NCBI RefSeq assembly: GCF_000186265.1
Contig: NC_014934.1
Location: forward strand, 2,604,001 to 2,668,000
Source: Cellulophaga algicola DSM 14237
GTDB taxonomy: Bacteria; Bacteroidota; Bacteroidia; Flavobacteriales; Flavobacteriaceae
Length of the DNA stretch: 64,000 bases
Direction of reading: 5' to 3'
A program made the position numbers and the translations under genes. Below are positions 43,976 through 52,908 of the stretch, piece after piece. Every line of letters begins with the position of its first letter. The stretch's first letter is position 1. The notes below the pieces were generated by a model, which worked only from the letters and a program-made list of their open reading frames with translations, did not search any database and had not been told where the DNA came from.

Positions 43976-44707
43976 ATGCAAATTATCAAACTTGATGCCA
44001 TAGACTCAACAAATCTTTACCTGAAAAAATTGATGTTCAATACTCAGGCTTTAGATTATACGATTGTTGTCGCAGATAAGCAGACAAGTGGGAGAGGTCA
44101 AATGGGGACTACTTGGGTTTCTGAGGGTGGTAAAAATCTGACGTTCAGTATTTTGAAAAAATTTAATAATTTAGAAGTTAGTGATCAGTTTGAATTAAAT
44201 ATCTGTATTTCTTTGGCAATTTTTCGCAGTTTAAATGAACTAAAAATACCTGATTTAAAGATTAAATGGCCAAACGACATTTTGTCAGGGAGCAATAAAA
44301 TTTGTGGTGTTTTAATTGAAAATATACTTTCTGGATCTAAAATTCAGGCTTCGATTATAGGAATTGGTTTAAATGTGAACCAAATTTCATTTAATAATTT
44401 GCCAAATGTATCTTCTTTAAAATTAATTACGGGTATTCAATATGATCTGGATGAGTTATTAAAAATAATGGCCAAAAACATTTCAGCTGTTTTTGACCAT
44501 TATTTTGCCGGTAATCAGCAAAATTTAAAAACTCAGTATTTAGAACATCTTTTTAGAAAAGACAAAGCATCTACTTTTTTAAATAACTCAAATACCATGT
44601 TTACAGGAATCATTAGAAATGTAACTAATGAAGGTAAATTATTGGTAGAAGAGGAAGATGAAATCTTTAAACAGTATGACCTAAAAGAGTTGAAGTTATT
44701 GTATTAA
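43976..44707 (+). CDS. birA: Biotin--[acetyl-CoA-carboxylase] ligase
   Basis: A 243-residue biotin protein ligase without the DNA-binding N-terminal domain, hence not a repressor. ATP/biotin site: DSTNLYLK, ADKQTSGRGQMGTTW (GRGxxG-type), KIKWPNDIL, KICGVLIEN. C-terminal SH3-like part is short. The client in this window is the biotin lysine of the pyruvate carboxylase at 55.3-58.7 kb. It is divergent from rsfS and overlaps the SRPBCC gene by 4 bases at the 3' end. Confidence 0.93.
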   Translation: MQIIKLDAIDSTNLYLKKLMFNTQALDYTIVVADKQTSGRGQMGTTWVSEGGKNLTFSILKKFNNLEVSDQFELNICISLAIFRSLNELKIPDLKIKWPNDILSGSNKICGVLIENILSGSKIQASIIGIGLNVNQISFNNLPNVSSLKLITGIQYDLDELLKIMAKNISAVFDHYFAGNQQNLKTQYLEHLFRKDKASTFLNNSNTMFTGIIRNVTNEGKLLVEEEDEIFKQYDLKELKLLY

Positions 44708-45096
44708 ATTTTTTGTAAATTATCTGATAAAGTGCCAATGAAATTAGTGATAGGATTTTTTATCATCATTGCCATCATTGCGTTAAATTTCCCTTCAAAA
44801 CTTAAAATTACCTCTGTTTCATTAGCACCTAGTGCCACAATGTTTGCTGTTAATGTAAATGGTAGTTTTTCGCTAGCAGCACCTAAAACAACCTTACTTG
44901 TAGGTATAGTTTCTTTACGTTGTAATACAATCTCAGGCATTCCTTTTAATGCAAATAAGAAACGTTCTTCGTTTATTAACTCGAACTTACTTATGTTTTC
45001 GGGCATTAATTGTTCAAAATTTTTGATATCGATTAAGAAATCATAAACCTCTTGACTACTTTTTTGGATTGTCTTTTTTGGAGTTTCTAAATGCAT
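44704..45096 (-). CDS. SRPBCC-family (START-like) protein
   Basis: A 130-residue protein from ATG 45096 (a TTG at 45138 would overlap pyrE). The pattern is SRPBCC: QKSSQEVYDFLIDIKNFEQLMP at the start, IVLQRKET, ANIVALGANETEVILSFEGKF strands, and a long C-terminal helix. Small hydrophobic ligands are typical but unknown here. It starts 4 bases after pyrE and is probably cotranscribed. It overlaps birA by 4 bases at the 3' end. Confidence 0.78.
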   Translation of the reverse strand: MHLETPKKTIQKSSQEVYDFLIDIKNFEQLMPENISKFELINEERFLFALKGMPEIVLQRKETIPTSKVVLGAASEKLPFTLTANIVALGANETEVILSFEGKFNAMMAMMIKNPITNFIGTLSDNLQKI

Positions 45097-45100
45097 AATA

Positions 45101-45742
45101 TTATTGTTGCCATTCTGATGGATTTTTCTTCCACTCAATTAATGTGTTATTTTGATCTTCTTTGATGTACTTTGTTTCTGTTGCTTGTTCTATTAAATGG
45201 TCGTAATCACTTAAAGTGTGTAGTTCTAAATTGTGTTTTTCGAAATTTAATTTTGCAACCTCAAAACCATACGTAAATATAGCTAACATTCCTTTTACCT
45301 TCGCTCCAGACTCTTCAAGTGCCTTTACAGCGTTTAAGCTGCTTTTTCCTGTACTTATTAAATCTTCAATAACAACCACAGTTTGGTTTTTTTCTAAGGA
45401 GCCTTCTATTTGGTTTTGTCTACCGTGAGATTTTGCTTCTGGACGCACATAAATAAATGGGAGCCCTAAATAATCTGCGACTAACATCCCTATTCCAATA
45501 GCTCCAGTAGCTACACCAGCAATAACATCTGGCTTGCCATATAGGTGTTCTACCTGCTTAGCAATTTCCTCACGTACATAATTGCGTATGGGAGGATAAG
45601 ATAAAATTATTCTATTGTCACAATAGATTGGAGATTTCCATCCTGAAGCCCATGAAAAAGGATTTTCAGGATTCAACTTAATTGCATTAATTTGCAACAA
45701 AAGTTCTGCTGTCTTTTTAGCGGTGTCTTTATTTAAAACCAT
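45101..45742 (-). CDS. pyrE: Orotate phosphoribosyltransferase
   Basis: A 213-residue enzyme forming OMP from orotate and PRPP. ENPFSWASGWKSPIYCDNR, DVIAGVATGAIGIGMLVAD, FIYVRPEAKSHGRQNQIEG and the PRPP motif VVVIEDLISTGKSS are all present. It diverges from the NUDIX gene with only 7 bases between start codons. The -7 box TACATTTG ends 4 bases before its ATG, so a leaderless mRNA is possible. The SRPBCC gene follows. Confidence 0.96.
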   Translation of the reverse strand: MVLNKDTAKKTAELLLQINAIKLNPENPFSWASGWKSPIYCDNRIILSYPPIRNYVREEIAKQVEHLYGKPDVIAGVATGAIGIGMLVADYLGLPFIYVRPEAKSHGRQNQIEGSLEKNQTVVVIEDLISTGKSSLNAVKALEESGAKVKGMLAIFTYGFEVAKLNFEKHNLELHTLSDYDHLIEQATETKYIKEDQNNTLIEWKKNPSEWQQ

Positions 45743-45746
45743 ATTG

Positions 45747-45754
45747 CAAATGTA
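45747..45754 (-). promoter_or_regulatory. TAnnTTTG -7 box of pyrE overlapping the NUDIX start codon
   Basis: On the minus strand TACATTTG lies 4 bases before the pyrE ATG. The plus-strand NUDIX ATG (45750-45752) lies within the same 8 bases. Confidence 0.45.
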
Positions 45755-46337
45755 TAAAGTTTTTGTTAATGAGTCTCAGTTGATTTTGACAAATAAACTG
45801 TCTGATATTGCTAATAATAAATATTTTTTATTGAATCAGAAATCAATAAATGAAGCTATAGCGCTGTTATCTACGGGTAATATCAACATTGCGTATATTT
45901 ATCATCCAAATGTCGATGAAATATTAAACAAATTTACAGCTAAAATTCCTTTGGTAGTTGCTGCAGGTGGTGTGGTTACTAATAAGGCGGGTAAAGTATT
46001 GTTTATTTATAGAAATGATAAATGGGACCTACCAAAAGGTAAATTAGATAAAGGAGAAACTTTAGAGGAATGTGCTGTAAGAGAAGTAGAAGAGGAGACA
46101 GGAGTTCAAGGTTTGAAAATTGAAAATATTTTAAAAACAACTTATCATGTTTTTAAAAGAAATGGAAAATACAAACTGAAACAAGTACATTGGTTTGCTA
46201 TGAATACTTCATATAAAGGTGAGCTTGTTGGTCAATTAGATGAGGGAATTGTAAAAGTAAAATGGAAAGGACCTAAGAAAATAGCTAAGGCCCTTCAAAA
46301 TTCTTATACTAATATTAAAATTCTTTTTGAAGATTAA
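45750..46337 (+). CDS. NUDIX hydrolase
   Basis: A 195-residue hydrolase from ATG 45750 (a GTG at 45723 would run into pyrE). The N-terminal ~65 residues are a separate small domain of unknown function. The Nudix box is complete: G-K-L-D-K-G-E, seven residues, REVEEETGV. Before it lies LPLVVAAGGVVTNKAGKVLF. Substrate unknown (nucleoside diphosphate linked to X). Divergent from pyrE. Confidence 0.88.
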   Translation: MYKVFVNESQLILTNKLSDIANNKYFLLNQKSINEAIALLSTGNINIAYIYHPNVDEILNKFTAKIPLVVAAGGVVTNKAGKVLFIYRNDKWDLPKGKLDKGETLEECAVREVEEETGVQGLKIENILKTTYHVFKRNGKYKLKQVHWFAMNTSYKGELVGQLDEGIVKVKWKGPKKIAKALQNSYTNIKILFED

Positions 46338-46340
46338 TAA

Positions 46341-48104
46341 TTATTCAGATACCACTTCAAAATTATTAAACACTCTGTAAACAGGGTATTGGTTGTGTGC
46401 TTTTTCGTAATACTCAGATCGTTGGTATATGTATTCTAATTGTGCATACCAATCTTTTGCAAACGCCTCATCAGTAGCCTTTTTTAGTCGAAATGCTTCA
46501 TCTAATAAGCTATTGGTTTTAAGTAATTCTGCAGCTATGTCTTCAAATACATAAGGAGAGAAACCTTCTTTTTGTTGTAGAATAGGGTCAAAAAAGTTCC
46601 AGTTAAAAAAGGAATCTGTAGCAGCAGGCTCTAGTGTTTCTATAAGGTATCGAATTCCTTTTTGCTTTAAAGGAATATAGATGTCACCCTGTTGAAATTG
46701 TACTTTTTGGTTGCTCTTAGCTATTTTTGTATCGTAATGAGGATAATGTCCTTCGTAGCTGTTGGTGTATGTTTTGTACTCTTTAATTTTATACGATTCT
46801 ACTTCTACTACAGTATCTTTTTTAATTCGCGTAAATGCAATTTCATTTTTTGTTAAAAGAGTTATAATCTTAAAATTACTTTTTTTGAGGATATAAGCCT
46901 TTGGGATTTTTATACTTTCAGAGCCTTTATAGTAATTATAATATTTTGTAGGTTTTGTAAAGGGTTTATTCTCATTATATTTTAGTCTAGGGAAACCGGT
47001 TACTTCGCTTATTAAGGTGTCAGCTTCAAAACCTTTAAAATTTAAGGTGGTTGTTTGTGTAGAATCAATTTCCCATTTTAAAGGATAATATTCTAAATTT
47101 TGAACATTTTCTGAATAGTTTTCTCGGAGTTCTTTTATTTTTTGACCATCAGTTTCTGAAATTTCTATCATTTTTCTCATAAGCTCATAGGTCCCTTCAA
47201 CCCTTTTTTTATAAGGTTTAAGCATGTGGGTTTCGACCATTAAACCCAATGTGTTCCACAGTGAGGTGTAGCCTGTAGAATATCTTGGGTGGTCTATAAA
47301 TTGAGAGAATCCATTTTCAGGAACAGTATTATGTACATTAACATATGGCGTAATGTCCCATTTGTCTTTAACTAGACTAGCCTCTAATTTAGGCATTAAA
47401 TTCTTGTTTAAATAATCGCCTAATTCTAAACCAAGTTTATTGTGTTGCGTAAATAAGTGGGTTAGTGTATATTGATAATCTGCACCGTTACTTACGTGAT
47501 TATCTATAAAAATATCAGGTTTTACTAAATGATAAATAGTTGCAAATGTTTCAGCATTTTTTGTGTCAGACTTTATAAAATCTCTATTTAGATCGTAGTT
47601 TCTTGCGTTACCTCTAAAGCCATATTCTTTAGGTCCATTTTGGTTGGCTCTGGTTGTTGCGTTTCTATTTTGTGCTCCGCCAATATTGTAGATTGGGATT
47701 GTTGCTATTACGGTGTTTTCTGGAGGGGTAATATTTTCAGTGGCTAAATCCCTAAAGAGAAGCATTGTTGCGTCTATGCCATCGCTTTCACCTGGGTGAA
47801 TACCGTTGTTTATTAAAAGAATAGTTTTAGACTCTTTTATTTTTTTAAAATTGAAGTCAGCATCTAAATTATACGTCACTAAATGTAATGGAATGCCACT
47901 ATCCGTTTCGCCAATAGTTTGAATGTTTACTTCAGGAAATTCCTTAGCCAGTTTTATATAAAAATCAATAGTTTCTTGATAGGTAGCTGTTTCCTCGCCG
48001 TTAGAAAGCTCAAAATGTGTCTTATAATCAATTGTTTTGTCTTCTTTTTGTGATTCACAGGAGATAATTAGTACTAGAAAAAGAAGGTATGGTAGAAATT
48101 TCAT
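46341..48104 (-). CDS. M14-family zinc carboxypeptidase lipoprotein
   Basis: A 587-residue lipoprotein from ATG 48104: KFLPYLLFLVLIISC with lipobox IISC (a TTG at 48140 is less likely). Zinc site HPGES (H-x-x-E) in NNGIHPGESDGIDATML and the third ligand His in IDNHVSNGADYQYT. A Glu in the LMVETHML region fits the catalytic Glu. The C-terminal ~250 residues are a beta-rich accessory part. Probably cuts peptides at the cell surface. It ends 3 bases from the convergent NUDIX stop. Confidence 0.87.
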   Translation of the reverse strand: MKFLPYLLFLVLIISCESQKEDKTIDYKTHFELSNGEETATYQETIDFYIKLAKEFPEVNIQTIGETDSGIPLHLVTYNLDADFNFKKIKESKTILLINNGIHPGESDGIDATMLLFRDLATENITPPENTVIATIPIYNIGGAQNRNATTRANQNGPKEYGFRGNARNYDLNRDFIKSDTKNAETFATIYHLVKPDIFIDNHVSNGADYQYTLTHLFTQHNKLGLELGDYLNKNLMPKLEASLVKDKWDITPYVNVHNTVPENGFSQFIDHPRYSTGYTSLWNTLGLMVETHMLKPYKKRVEGTYELMRKMIEISETDGQKIKELRENYSENVQNLEYYPLKWEIDSTQTTTLNFKGFEADTLISEVTGFPRLKYNENKPFTKPTKYYNYYKGSESIKIPKAYILKKSNFKIITLLTKNEIAFTRIKKDTVVEVESYKIKEYKTYTNSYEGHYPHYDTKIAKSNQKVQFQQGDIYIPLKQKGIRYLIETLEPAATDSFFNWNFFDPILQQKEGFSPYVFEDIAAELLKTNSLLDEAFRLKKATDEAFAKDWYAQLEYIYQRSEYYEKAHNQYPVYRVFNNFEVVSE

Positions 48105-48248
48105 TGGTTTCTGAAGTATTAAATTGCAATTTAATTTCAATAATTAATTACTACCTGTGTATTTATTTACTAGGATAATATTCAATTGATAGAAAGAAAT
48201 TGTTTTACGGATTTAAGCTTCAAAAATAACGAAAATAAAGTGTCTTTG

Positions 48249-48653
48249 TTACTCAATATTTGTGATTTTATGAATTTCAACTTTATTTAAAGGTTTTGTA
48301 TTATAGGTAATATTGTGGTGCGTTTTGCACTTATAAAAATCAGACTTTTCACGGTCTTCTTTGTTAATAGAGGAAGTAACGATGTTTACCGTAATTGAAT
48401 CGGTAATAGGTAGTTTTAAAAATTCATCTAGAAACTCCCAACCATCCATTATAGGCATGTTTAGGTCTAGAAATAATAAGTCGGGCAGTTTTGTTTTCTT
48501 TGAAACTATTTCCGAAAGATATTCTAGTGCTAGCTGTCCATTCGAAAAAGTATCAATTTTATTGCATTCTATGGTGCTAGTAAGTAGCTTTTTAATGCCA
48601 AAAACAGTGATAGCGTCGTCGTCTATTATGCAAATATGATCAATCATTTTCAT
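48249..48653 (-). CDS. Single-domain response regulator
   Basis: A 134-residue receiver with no output domain: IIDDDAITVFGIKKLL, phospho-acceptor Asp63 (LLFLDLNMPIMDGWEFL), VTSSINKED (Ser/Thr) and a Lys in TKPLNK. It overlaps the PAS kinase gene by 14 bases and is surely its partner. Such single receivers pass phosphate on or bind proteins. ATG 48647 is an alternative start. Confidence 0.9.
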   Translation of the reverse strand: MKMIDHICIIDDDAITVFGIKKLLTSTIECNKIDTFSNGQLALEYLSEIVSKKTKLPDLLFLDLNMPIMDGWEFLDEFLKLPITDSITVNIVTSSINKEDREKSDFYKCKTHHNITYNTKPLNKVEIHKITNIE

Positions 48654-50484
48654 TAAAATATATTTTAAATGTAGTTCCCTTTCCTACCTTGCTGTTAATT
48701 ATAAATTTGCCATTCATGGCTTCTATTTGATGTTTTGAAATGTAAAGACTAACACCTCTTGTTTTTTCTAGTTCATGAAATGTGTTATACATTCCAAAAA
48801 TTTTATCTTTATTTTTTTCAAGATTTATCCCTATACCATTATCCTTTATAGTTATAATTGTATACCCTTTTATTTTGTTAGCACTTATTTCAATTTTATT
48901 TTCAGAAATATCTTGCCCAAATTGAATGGCATTTGAAATGATGCTTGTTAAAATGTTATTTACATAAGTTGGTACCCCTTTGATATAAATGTCTTCTGTA
49001 ATTTGATTTGTAATATGGGTACGCTTATTTTTAATTAGAAGTTTTAGGCTTTTTAATACAGCACCTATTTCTGTGTTTGCATGAATATTTTTCTTTTCTT
49101 GTACTGGGTTGGTGTTAATTTCTAGAACTTCATTTAAATTATCGATAGTTTCTAAAAGATTGTCAGAAGCATCAATTAACATTTCTAATAATTTTTCTCT
49201 TTCTTCTTCATCTGCTTCTTTAATTAAAAAACCTAGAAGCATAGAGAAATTTGCAGTATGCGAACGTAAATTATGGGAAACGATGTGTGCAAAGTTCAAT
49301 AGCTTTTTATTCTGGATTGCAGATATATTTATAAGAAGTTTAAGTTGTTCTTCCTTTTGTTTTATAGGAGTGATGTCCATGCTAAAACCCATTAGGCAAA
49401 CAACATCATTATCTTCATTAAATAAGGGAATTTTTGAGGTCAGGAAATTATTTTTTTGCCCATCTTTTAGGGTGATGATAGTTTCTTTTCCAAGTATAGG
49501 TTCTAAAGTATTTAATATCTTTAGGTCCTCACCTCTAATTATTTGAGCAGTTTCATCATCGTATAAATCAAAGTCGTTTTTCCCAATAATTTCTTCGCTA
49601 GTTAAATTAAGGTAATCACATTCTGACTGGTTTACTAGTATTTTTTTGGAATCTAGATCTTTTACAAAAACATTAAGAGGTAGGTGGTTTATTAAGGTTC
49701 GTAAAAGATTTTCGCTTTCTTTTATTTTTTGTTGTGCTAATACATCTTCAGTGATGTCTTGAATAGTACCTATAATACCAATAAATTTCTCATCTTCAAA
49801 TAATGGCTTTCCTGTGGCAATTACCCAAATTTCTTTTCCTTTAGCTGTAATTATTTGAAATTTGTCATTCCAAGTTGCCCCATTTTTAAGACTTTGATCT
49901 AGATATTCTGTAATTCTTCTTTGGTTTTTCCCTGGCTTGTAAAAATTTAACGCATTTTCTATAGTAGAGACGAAGTTGTCTGCTACTTCATGAATTATTT
50001 TGGTCATATCAGACCAGTGTAATTTGTCATTAACAGCGTTATATTCCCAACTACCAATTTTTGCAATCTCAGACTTTACGGCGATTAGAATTTCAAGTTT
50101 TTCAAGTTTTTGTTTTAATAGAAAATTTTCAGTGACATCAGCTACTTGAATAATTGAACCGATAACATTTTCTTCCTCGTCAAACCAAGGAAGAATGGTC
50201 CATTCTAACCAACACTCATCTATATTAGAGTCAAAATATTTATCTGTTTTTGTAGTGTTTTTGAACCCTAAAAAAGCATAATCAATATCTTGTTTCCATT
50301 TTGTGGTTAGAGTAGGGAAGGCTTTAAGGATGTTATTTTTCTTTACATTTTTGCTAGAAAAATTAAAATTATTCAACCAGCTATCAGAAATATGGGCAAC
50401 AGAGAGATCCCTGTTCACATAAGCGGTTGCTTTTGGTAACTGTTTGATTAAATAATTATCGCTATATTTTATTTCCCTTCTCAA
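48640..50484 (-). CDS. Multi-PAS sensor histidine kinase
   Basis: A soluble-looking 614-residue kinase. Three PAS/PAC modules: about 15-120, 130-255 (KLHWSDMTKIIHEV) and 260-380 (LPLNVFVKDLDSKKILVNQ). The dimerisation/H-box is FAHIVSHNLRSHTANFSMLL, typical of this subgroup. HATPase: SNAIQFG N box and DNGIGINL G1. The last glycine box reads TRGVSLYISK, where GLGL is usual, so one glycine is replaced by Ser. No membrane helix or signal peptide. Ligands unknown. It is cotranscribed with the receiver gene. Confidence 0.9.
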   Translation of the reverse strand: MRREIKYSDNYLIKQLPKATAYVNRDLSVAHISDSWLNNFNFSSKNVKKNNILKAFPTLTTKWKQDIDYAFLGFKNTTKTDKYFDSNIDECWLEWTILPWFDEEENVIGSIIQVADVTENFLLKQKLEKLEILIAVKSEIAKIGSWEYNAVNDKLHWSDMTKIIHEVADNFVSTIENALNFYKPGKNQRRITEYLDQSLKNGATWNDKFQIITAKGKEIWVIATGKPLFEDEKFIGIIGTIQDITEDVLAQQKIKESENLLRTLINHLPLNVFVKDLDSKKILVNQSECDYLNLTSEEIIGKNDFDLYDDETAQIIRGEDLKILNTLEPILGKETIITLKDGQKNNFLTSKIPLFNEDNDVVCLMGFSMDITPIKQKEEQLKLLINISAIQNKKLLNFAHIVSHNLRSHTANFSMLLGFLIKEADEEEREKLLEMLIDASDNLLETIDNLNEVLEINTNPVQEKKNIHANTEIGAVLKSLKLLIKNKRTHITNQITEDIYIKGVPTYVNNILTSIISNAIQFGQDISENKIEISANKIKGYTIITIKDNGIGINLEKNKDKIFGMYNTFHELEKTRGVSLYISKHQIEAMNGKFIINSKVGKGTTFKIYFNEND

Positions 50485-50621
50485 TTATCGTAATATATTT
50501 CCTACTAAAGTAGAAAGTAATTTTATAACGAGAGCAGCAATTGTTGTGAATTCTTAAAAAAGAGTGGTGATAAAAGAGATAAATGATACCTGAGGGGTGG
50601 TTAAATAAAATTTGAGCAGCA

Positions 50622-50651
50622 CTCCCAGCCTTTTTGCACTGTAGGTGGGAG
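50622..50651 (-). terminator. GC-rich hairpin after coaD
   Basis: CTCCCAgCC (50622-50630) pairs with GGTGGGAG (50644-50651) with one bulge and a 13-base loop. It lies 15 bases after the coaD stop. It is the most GC-rich spot in the gap. T-rich sequence follows at some distance on the minus strand, so it is a reasonable terminator for ddl-coaD. Confidence 0.55.
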
Positions 50652-50665
50652 GGGCTACAATTTTT

Positions 50666-51121
50666 TTATTTCACGCGTACAGCGTCTGGAACTAAACCGG
50701 TATAATCTCCTCCGTTTTTGATTACATCTCTTACAATTGATGAACTAATGTAGGATTTTCCAGAAGAGGTAAGTAAAAATACAGTTTCAATTTCAGAGAG
50801 TTTTCTATTGGTATGCGCAATGGCTTTTTCAAATTCAAAATCTCCTGGATTTCGTAAGCCCCTTAAAATAAAATTAGCATTTATTTTTTTACAAAAATCT
50901 ACGGTAAGTCCTTCGTAAGTAAGCACCTTAATTTTTGGTTCATTTGCAAATGCTTCTTTTATAAAGCGTTTACGGTCTTCTAAAGAGAACATGTATTTTT
51001 TGTCTGAGTTAACACCTATAGCAATGATAAGTTCATCAAAAAGTGTAATTCCTCTTTGGATTATATCATAATGCCCTAAAGTAAGTGGGTCAAAAGAGCC
51101 TGGGAAAATTGCACGTCTCAT
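50666..51121 (-). CDS. coaD: Phosphopantetheine adenylyltransferase
   Basis: A 151-residue enzyme for the penultimate step of coenzyme A synthesis. N-terminal AIFPGSFDPLTLGHYDII with the T-x-G-H nucleotidyl-transfer motif, RGLRNPGDFEFE, and ISSSIVRDVIKNGGD are diagnostic. It starts 31 bases after ddl on the same strand. Confidence 0.97.
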   Translation of the reverse strand: MRRAIFPGSFDPLTLGHYDIIQRGITLFDELIIAIGVNSDKKYMFSLEDRKRFIKEAFANEPKIKVLTYEGLTVDFCKKINANFILRGLRNPGDFEFEKAIAHTNRKLSEIETVFLLTSSGKSYISSSIVRDVIKNGGDYTGLVPDAVRVK

Positions 51122-51152
51122 AAAAGATTGTTTAAGTTGTGTTTAAAGGTAC

Positions 51153-52133
51153 TTATTTTACAGTTAAAGCTTCATTAATTGCATTCTCAAAAAGTTCTGG
51201 TAATGAGATACCGGCTACTTTTGCTTGTTGTGGTAAAATACTTTCTTCTGTTAGGCCAGGATTCGTGTTCATTTCAAGCATAAAAGGTTCGTCATCAATA
51301 AATATAAATTCACTTCTAGAAAAGCCTTTCATTTTTAAAACATCATAGGCTTTTTTTGCAAGATCGCTTACTTTTTGTTCTTGAGTTTTAGTAATTCTAG
51401 CAGGAGTTATTTCTTGAGATTTCCCTGCGTATTTAGCTTCGTAGTCAAAAAAGTCATTTTCAGAAACAATTTCTGTAACTGGGAGTACTTTTGTGACTCC
51501 TTTGTATTTTAAGACGCCAACGGAAACTTCTGTGCCGTCTAGAAATCCTTCAATTATGATTTCATCATCTTCTTTGTAGGCATTTTCAATAGCAGCTTTT
51601 AAGTCTTCTTTCTTGTAAACCTTCATTATTCCAAAGCTACTACCTGCTTTATTCGCTTTAACAAAGCATGGAAGACCAACTTTAGCTACAATGCTTTCTT
51701 CATCAATTGCATCGCCTAAATTAAGGTAATAGGATGCGGCAGCTTTAATGCCATAAGGTTTTAATACGCTTAGAAGATCTCGCTTGTTAAAGGTCAATGC
51801 AGATTGGTAGGCATCACAGGAGGTTTGAGGAATGTTTAATAGCTCAAAATAAGATTGCATTAATCCGTCTTCTCCAGGGGAACCATGAATGGCATTGAAA
51901 ATACAGTCAAATGTTATTTTCTGGTTGTTTATTTCAACAGAGAAATCATGCTTATTTACAGGAAATTCTTCCTTGTTTTCAGTTACATACACCCATTTTT
52001 CTTTAAAAATATGTATGCAGAATAGATTAAATTTTTCTTTGTCAGTATACTTGTAAACAACGCTTCCACTTTTTAACGATATCTTATACTCGCTTGAGTA
52101 TCCGCCCATTATTATGGCAATATTTTTCTTCAT
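51153..52133 (-). CDS. ddl: D-alanine--D-alanine ligase
   Basis: ATP-grasp ligase forming the D-Ala-D-Ala end of peptidoglycan precursors; 326 residues. N-terminal IAIIMGGYSSEYKISLKSG, the FNAIHGSPGEDGLMQ loop, LPCFVKANKAGSSFGIMKV, and the C-terminal FMLEMNTNPGLTEES metal-binding region are present. It is divergent from the PASTA gene and upstream of coaD. Confidence 0.96.
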   Translation of the reverse strand: MKKNIAIIMGGYSSEYKISLKSGSVVYKYTDKEKFNLFCIHIFKEKWVYVTENKEEFPVNKHDFSVEINNQKITFDCIFNAIHGSPGEDGLMQSYFELLNIPQTSCDAYQSALTFNKRDLLSVLKPYGIKAAASYYLNLGDAIDEESIVAKVGLPCFVKANKAGSSFGIMKVYKKEDLKAAIENAYKEDDEIIIEGFLDGTEVSVGVLKYKGVTKVLPVTEIVSENDFFDYEAKYAGKSQEITPARITKTQEQKVSDLAKKAYDVLKMKGFSRSEFIFIDDEPFMLEMNTNPGLTEESILPQQAKVAGISLPELFENAINEALTVK

Positions 52134-52291
52134 TCGTAAAACTTAATATTAGAAATAAACAAACCGAAATTGTAAGTCAAAGAAAAGAAAAAACGGGATG
52201 TTTTGAATCATTGTACTTACTTTTTTTCTGTTGAACTATAAATATAACGTGATTTTACGAAACGGCTGTTCGTTTCTTAGGGTCCATTTCT

Positions 52292-52299
52292 TATATTTG
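52292..52299 (+). promoter_or_regulatory. TAnnTTTG -7 box, PASTA-rluD operon
   Basis: TATATTTG lies 20 bases before the PASTA gene ATG, with a TTCG at 52269 at about -33 spacing. A leader of roughly 15 bases would result. Confidence 0.5.
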
Positions 52300-52319
52300 C
52301 TGTTACAATAAGAAATAAG

Positions 52320-52907
52320 ATGAGAAATTTTTTAAACTTTCTGAAAAGTAAAGTTTTTTTAATACAATTAGGATTGGCACTTTTAGTAGTGGTCCTCTTT
52401 ATATTTGGAGTATTACAGTGGTTAAAAAGCTCAACGAATCATGGAGAATTTGTTGAAGTTCCAGATTTGGCAAAATTATCTGTAACGCAAATGCGTAAAG
52501 TAGTAGAAGATTCAGATCTGCGCTTTGAGGTTTTAGATTCTGCAAATTATAATCCGGATTATCCTAGATTTTCTGTTATTGAGCAAAACCCTCCAGCAGG
52601 TTATAAGGTAAAGCAGAGCCGAAAAATTTATGTTACGGTAAACCCTTCAGGATATAAAAAAGTGAGTGTGCCAGAAATAATCCAGGTTACTTTGCGAAAT
52701 GCAACGGCAAAACTTAGAGCTATAGGTTTAGATGTGCAGCGCGTAACCTATATTGATGAGTTTGGAAAAGATATGGTCTACCGTATTAAATACAAAGGAA
52801 AATATATAGAGGAAGGGTATAAGCTTCCTAAAACTTCAAAAATAGAACTGATTTGCGGTAATGGTAGTGAAAGCCAAAGCAATCAAATCAAATCAGATTC
52901 AGAATAG
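52320..52907 (+). CDS. PASTA-domain membrane protein
   Basis: A 195-residue protein: cytoplasmic stub, one membrane helix (about 14-35, FLIQLGLALLVVVLFIFGVL), then two to three PASTA repeats (VEVPDLAKLSVTQMRKVVED; VSVPEIIQVTLRNATAKLRA; the last shorter) outside the inner membrane. PASTA domains bind peptidoglycan fragments in penicillin-binding proteins and kinases; here no enzyme domain is attached. It is next to ddl (divergent) and directly before rluD, an arrangement that I have seen in other Flavobacteriia. Confidence 0.88.
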   Translation: MRNFLNFLKSKVFLIQLGLALLVVVLFIFGVLQWLKSSTNHGEFVEVPDLAKLSVTQMRKVVEDSDLRFEVLDSANYNPDYPRFSVIEQNPPAGYKVKQSRKIYVTVNPSGYKKVSVPEIIQVTLRNATAKLRAIGLDVQRVTYIDEFGKDMVYRIKYKGKYIEEGYKLPKTSKIELICGNGSESQSNQIKSDSE

Positions 52908-52908
52908 T

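Noticed and set aside
49109-49546. 145-codon plus-strand open frame opposite the PAS kinase
   Set aside because: Antisense shadow of a clear histidine kinase domain; composition rich in Ser/Phe as expected for a complement of AT-rich coding DNA.
50581-50660. Structured non-coding RNA in the GC-rich gap between coaD and the PAS kinase
   Set aside because: The hairpin is well explained as the terminator of the coaD transcript; I see no match to a known RNA family and no own promoter.
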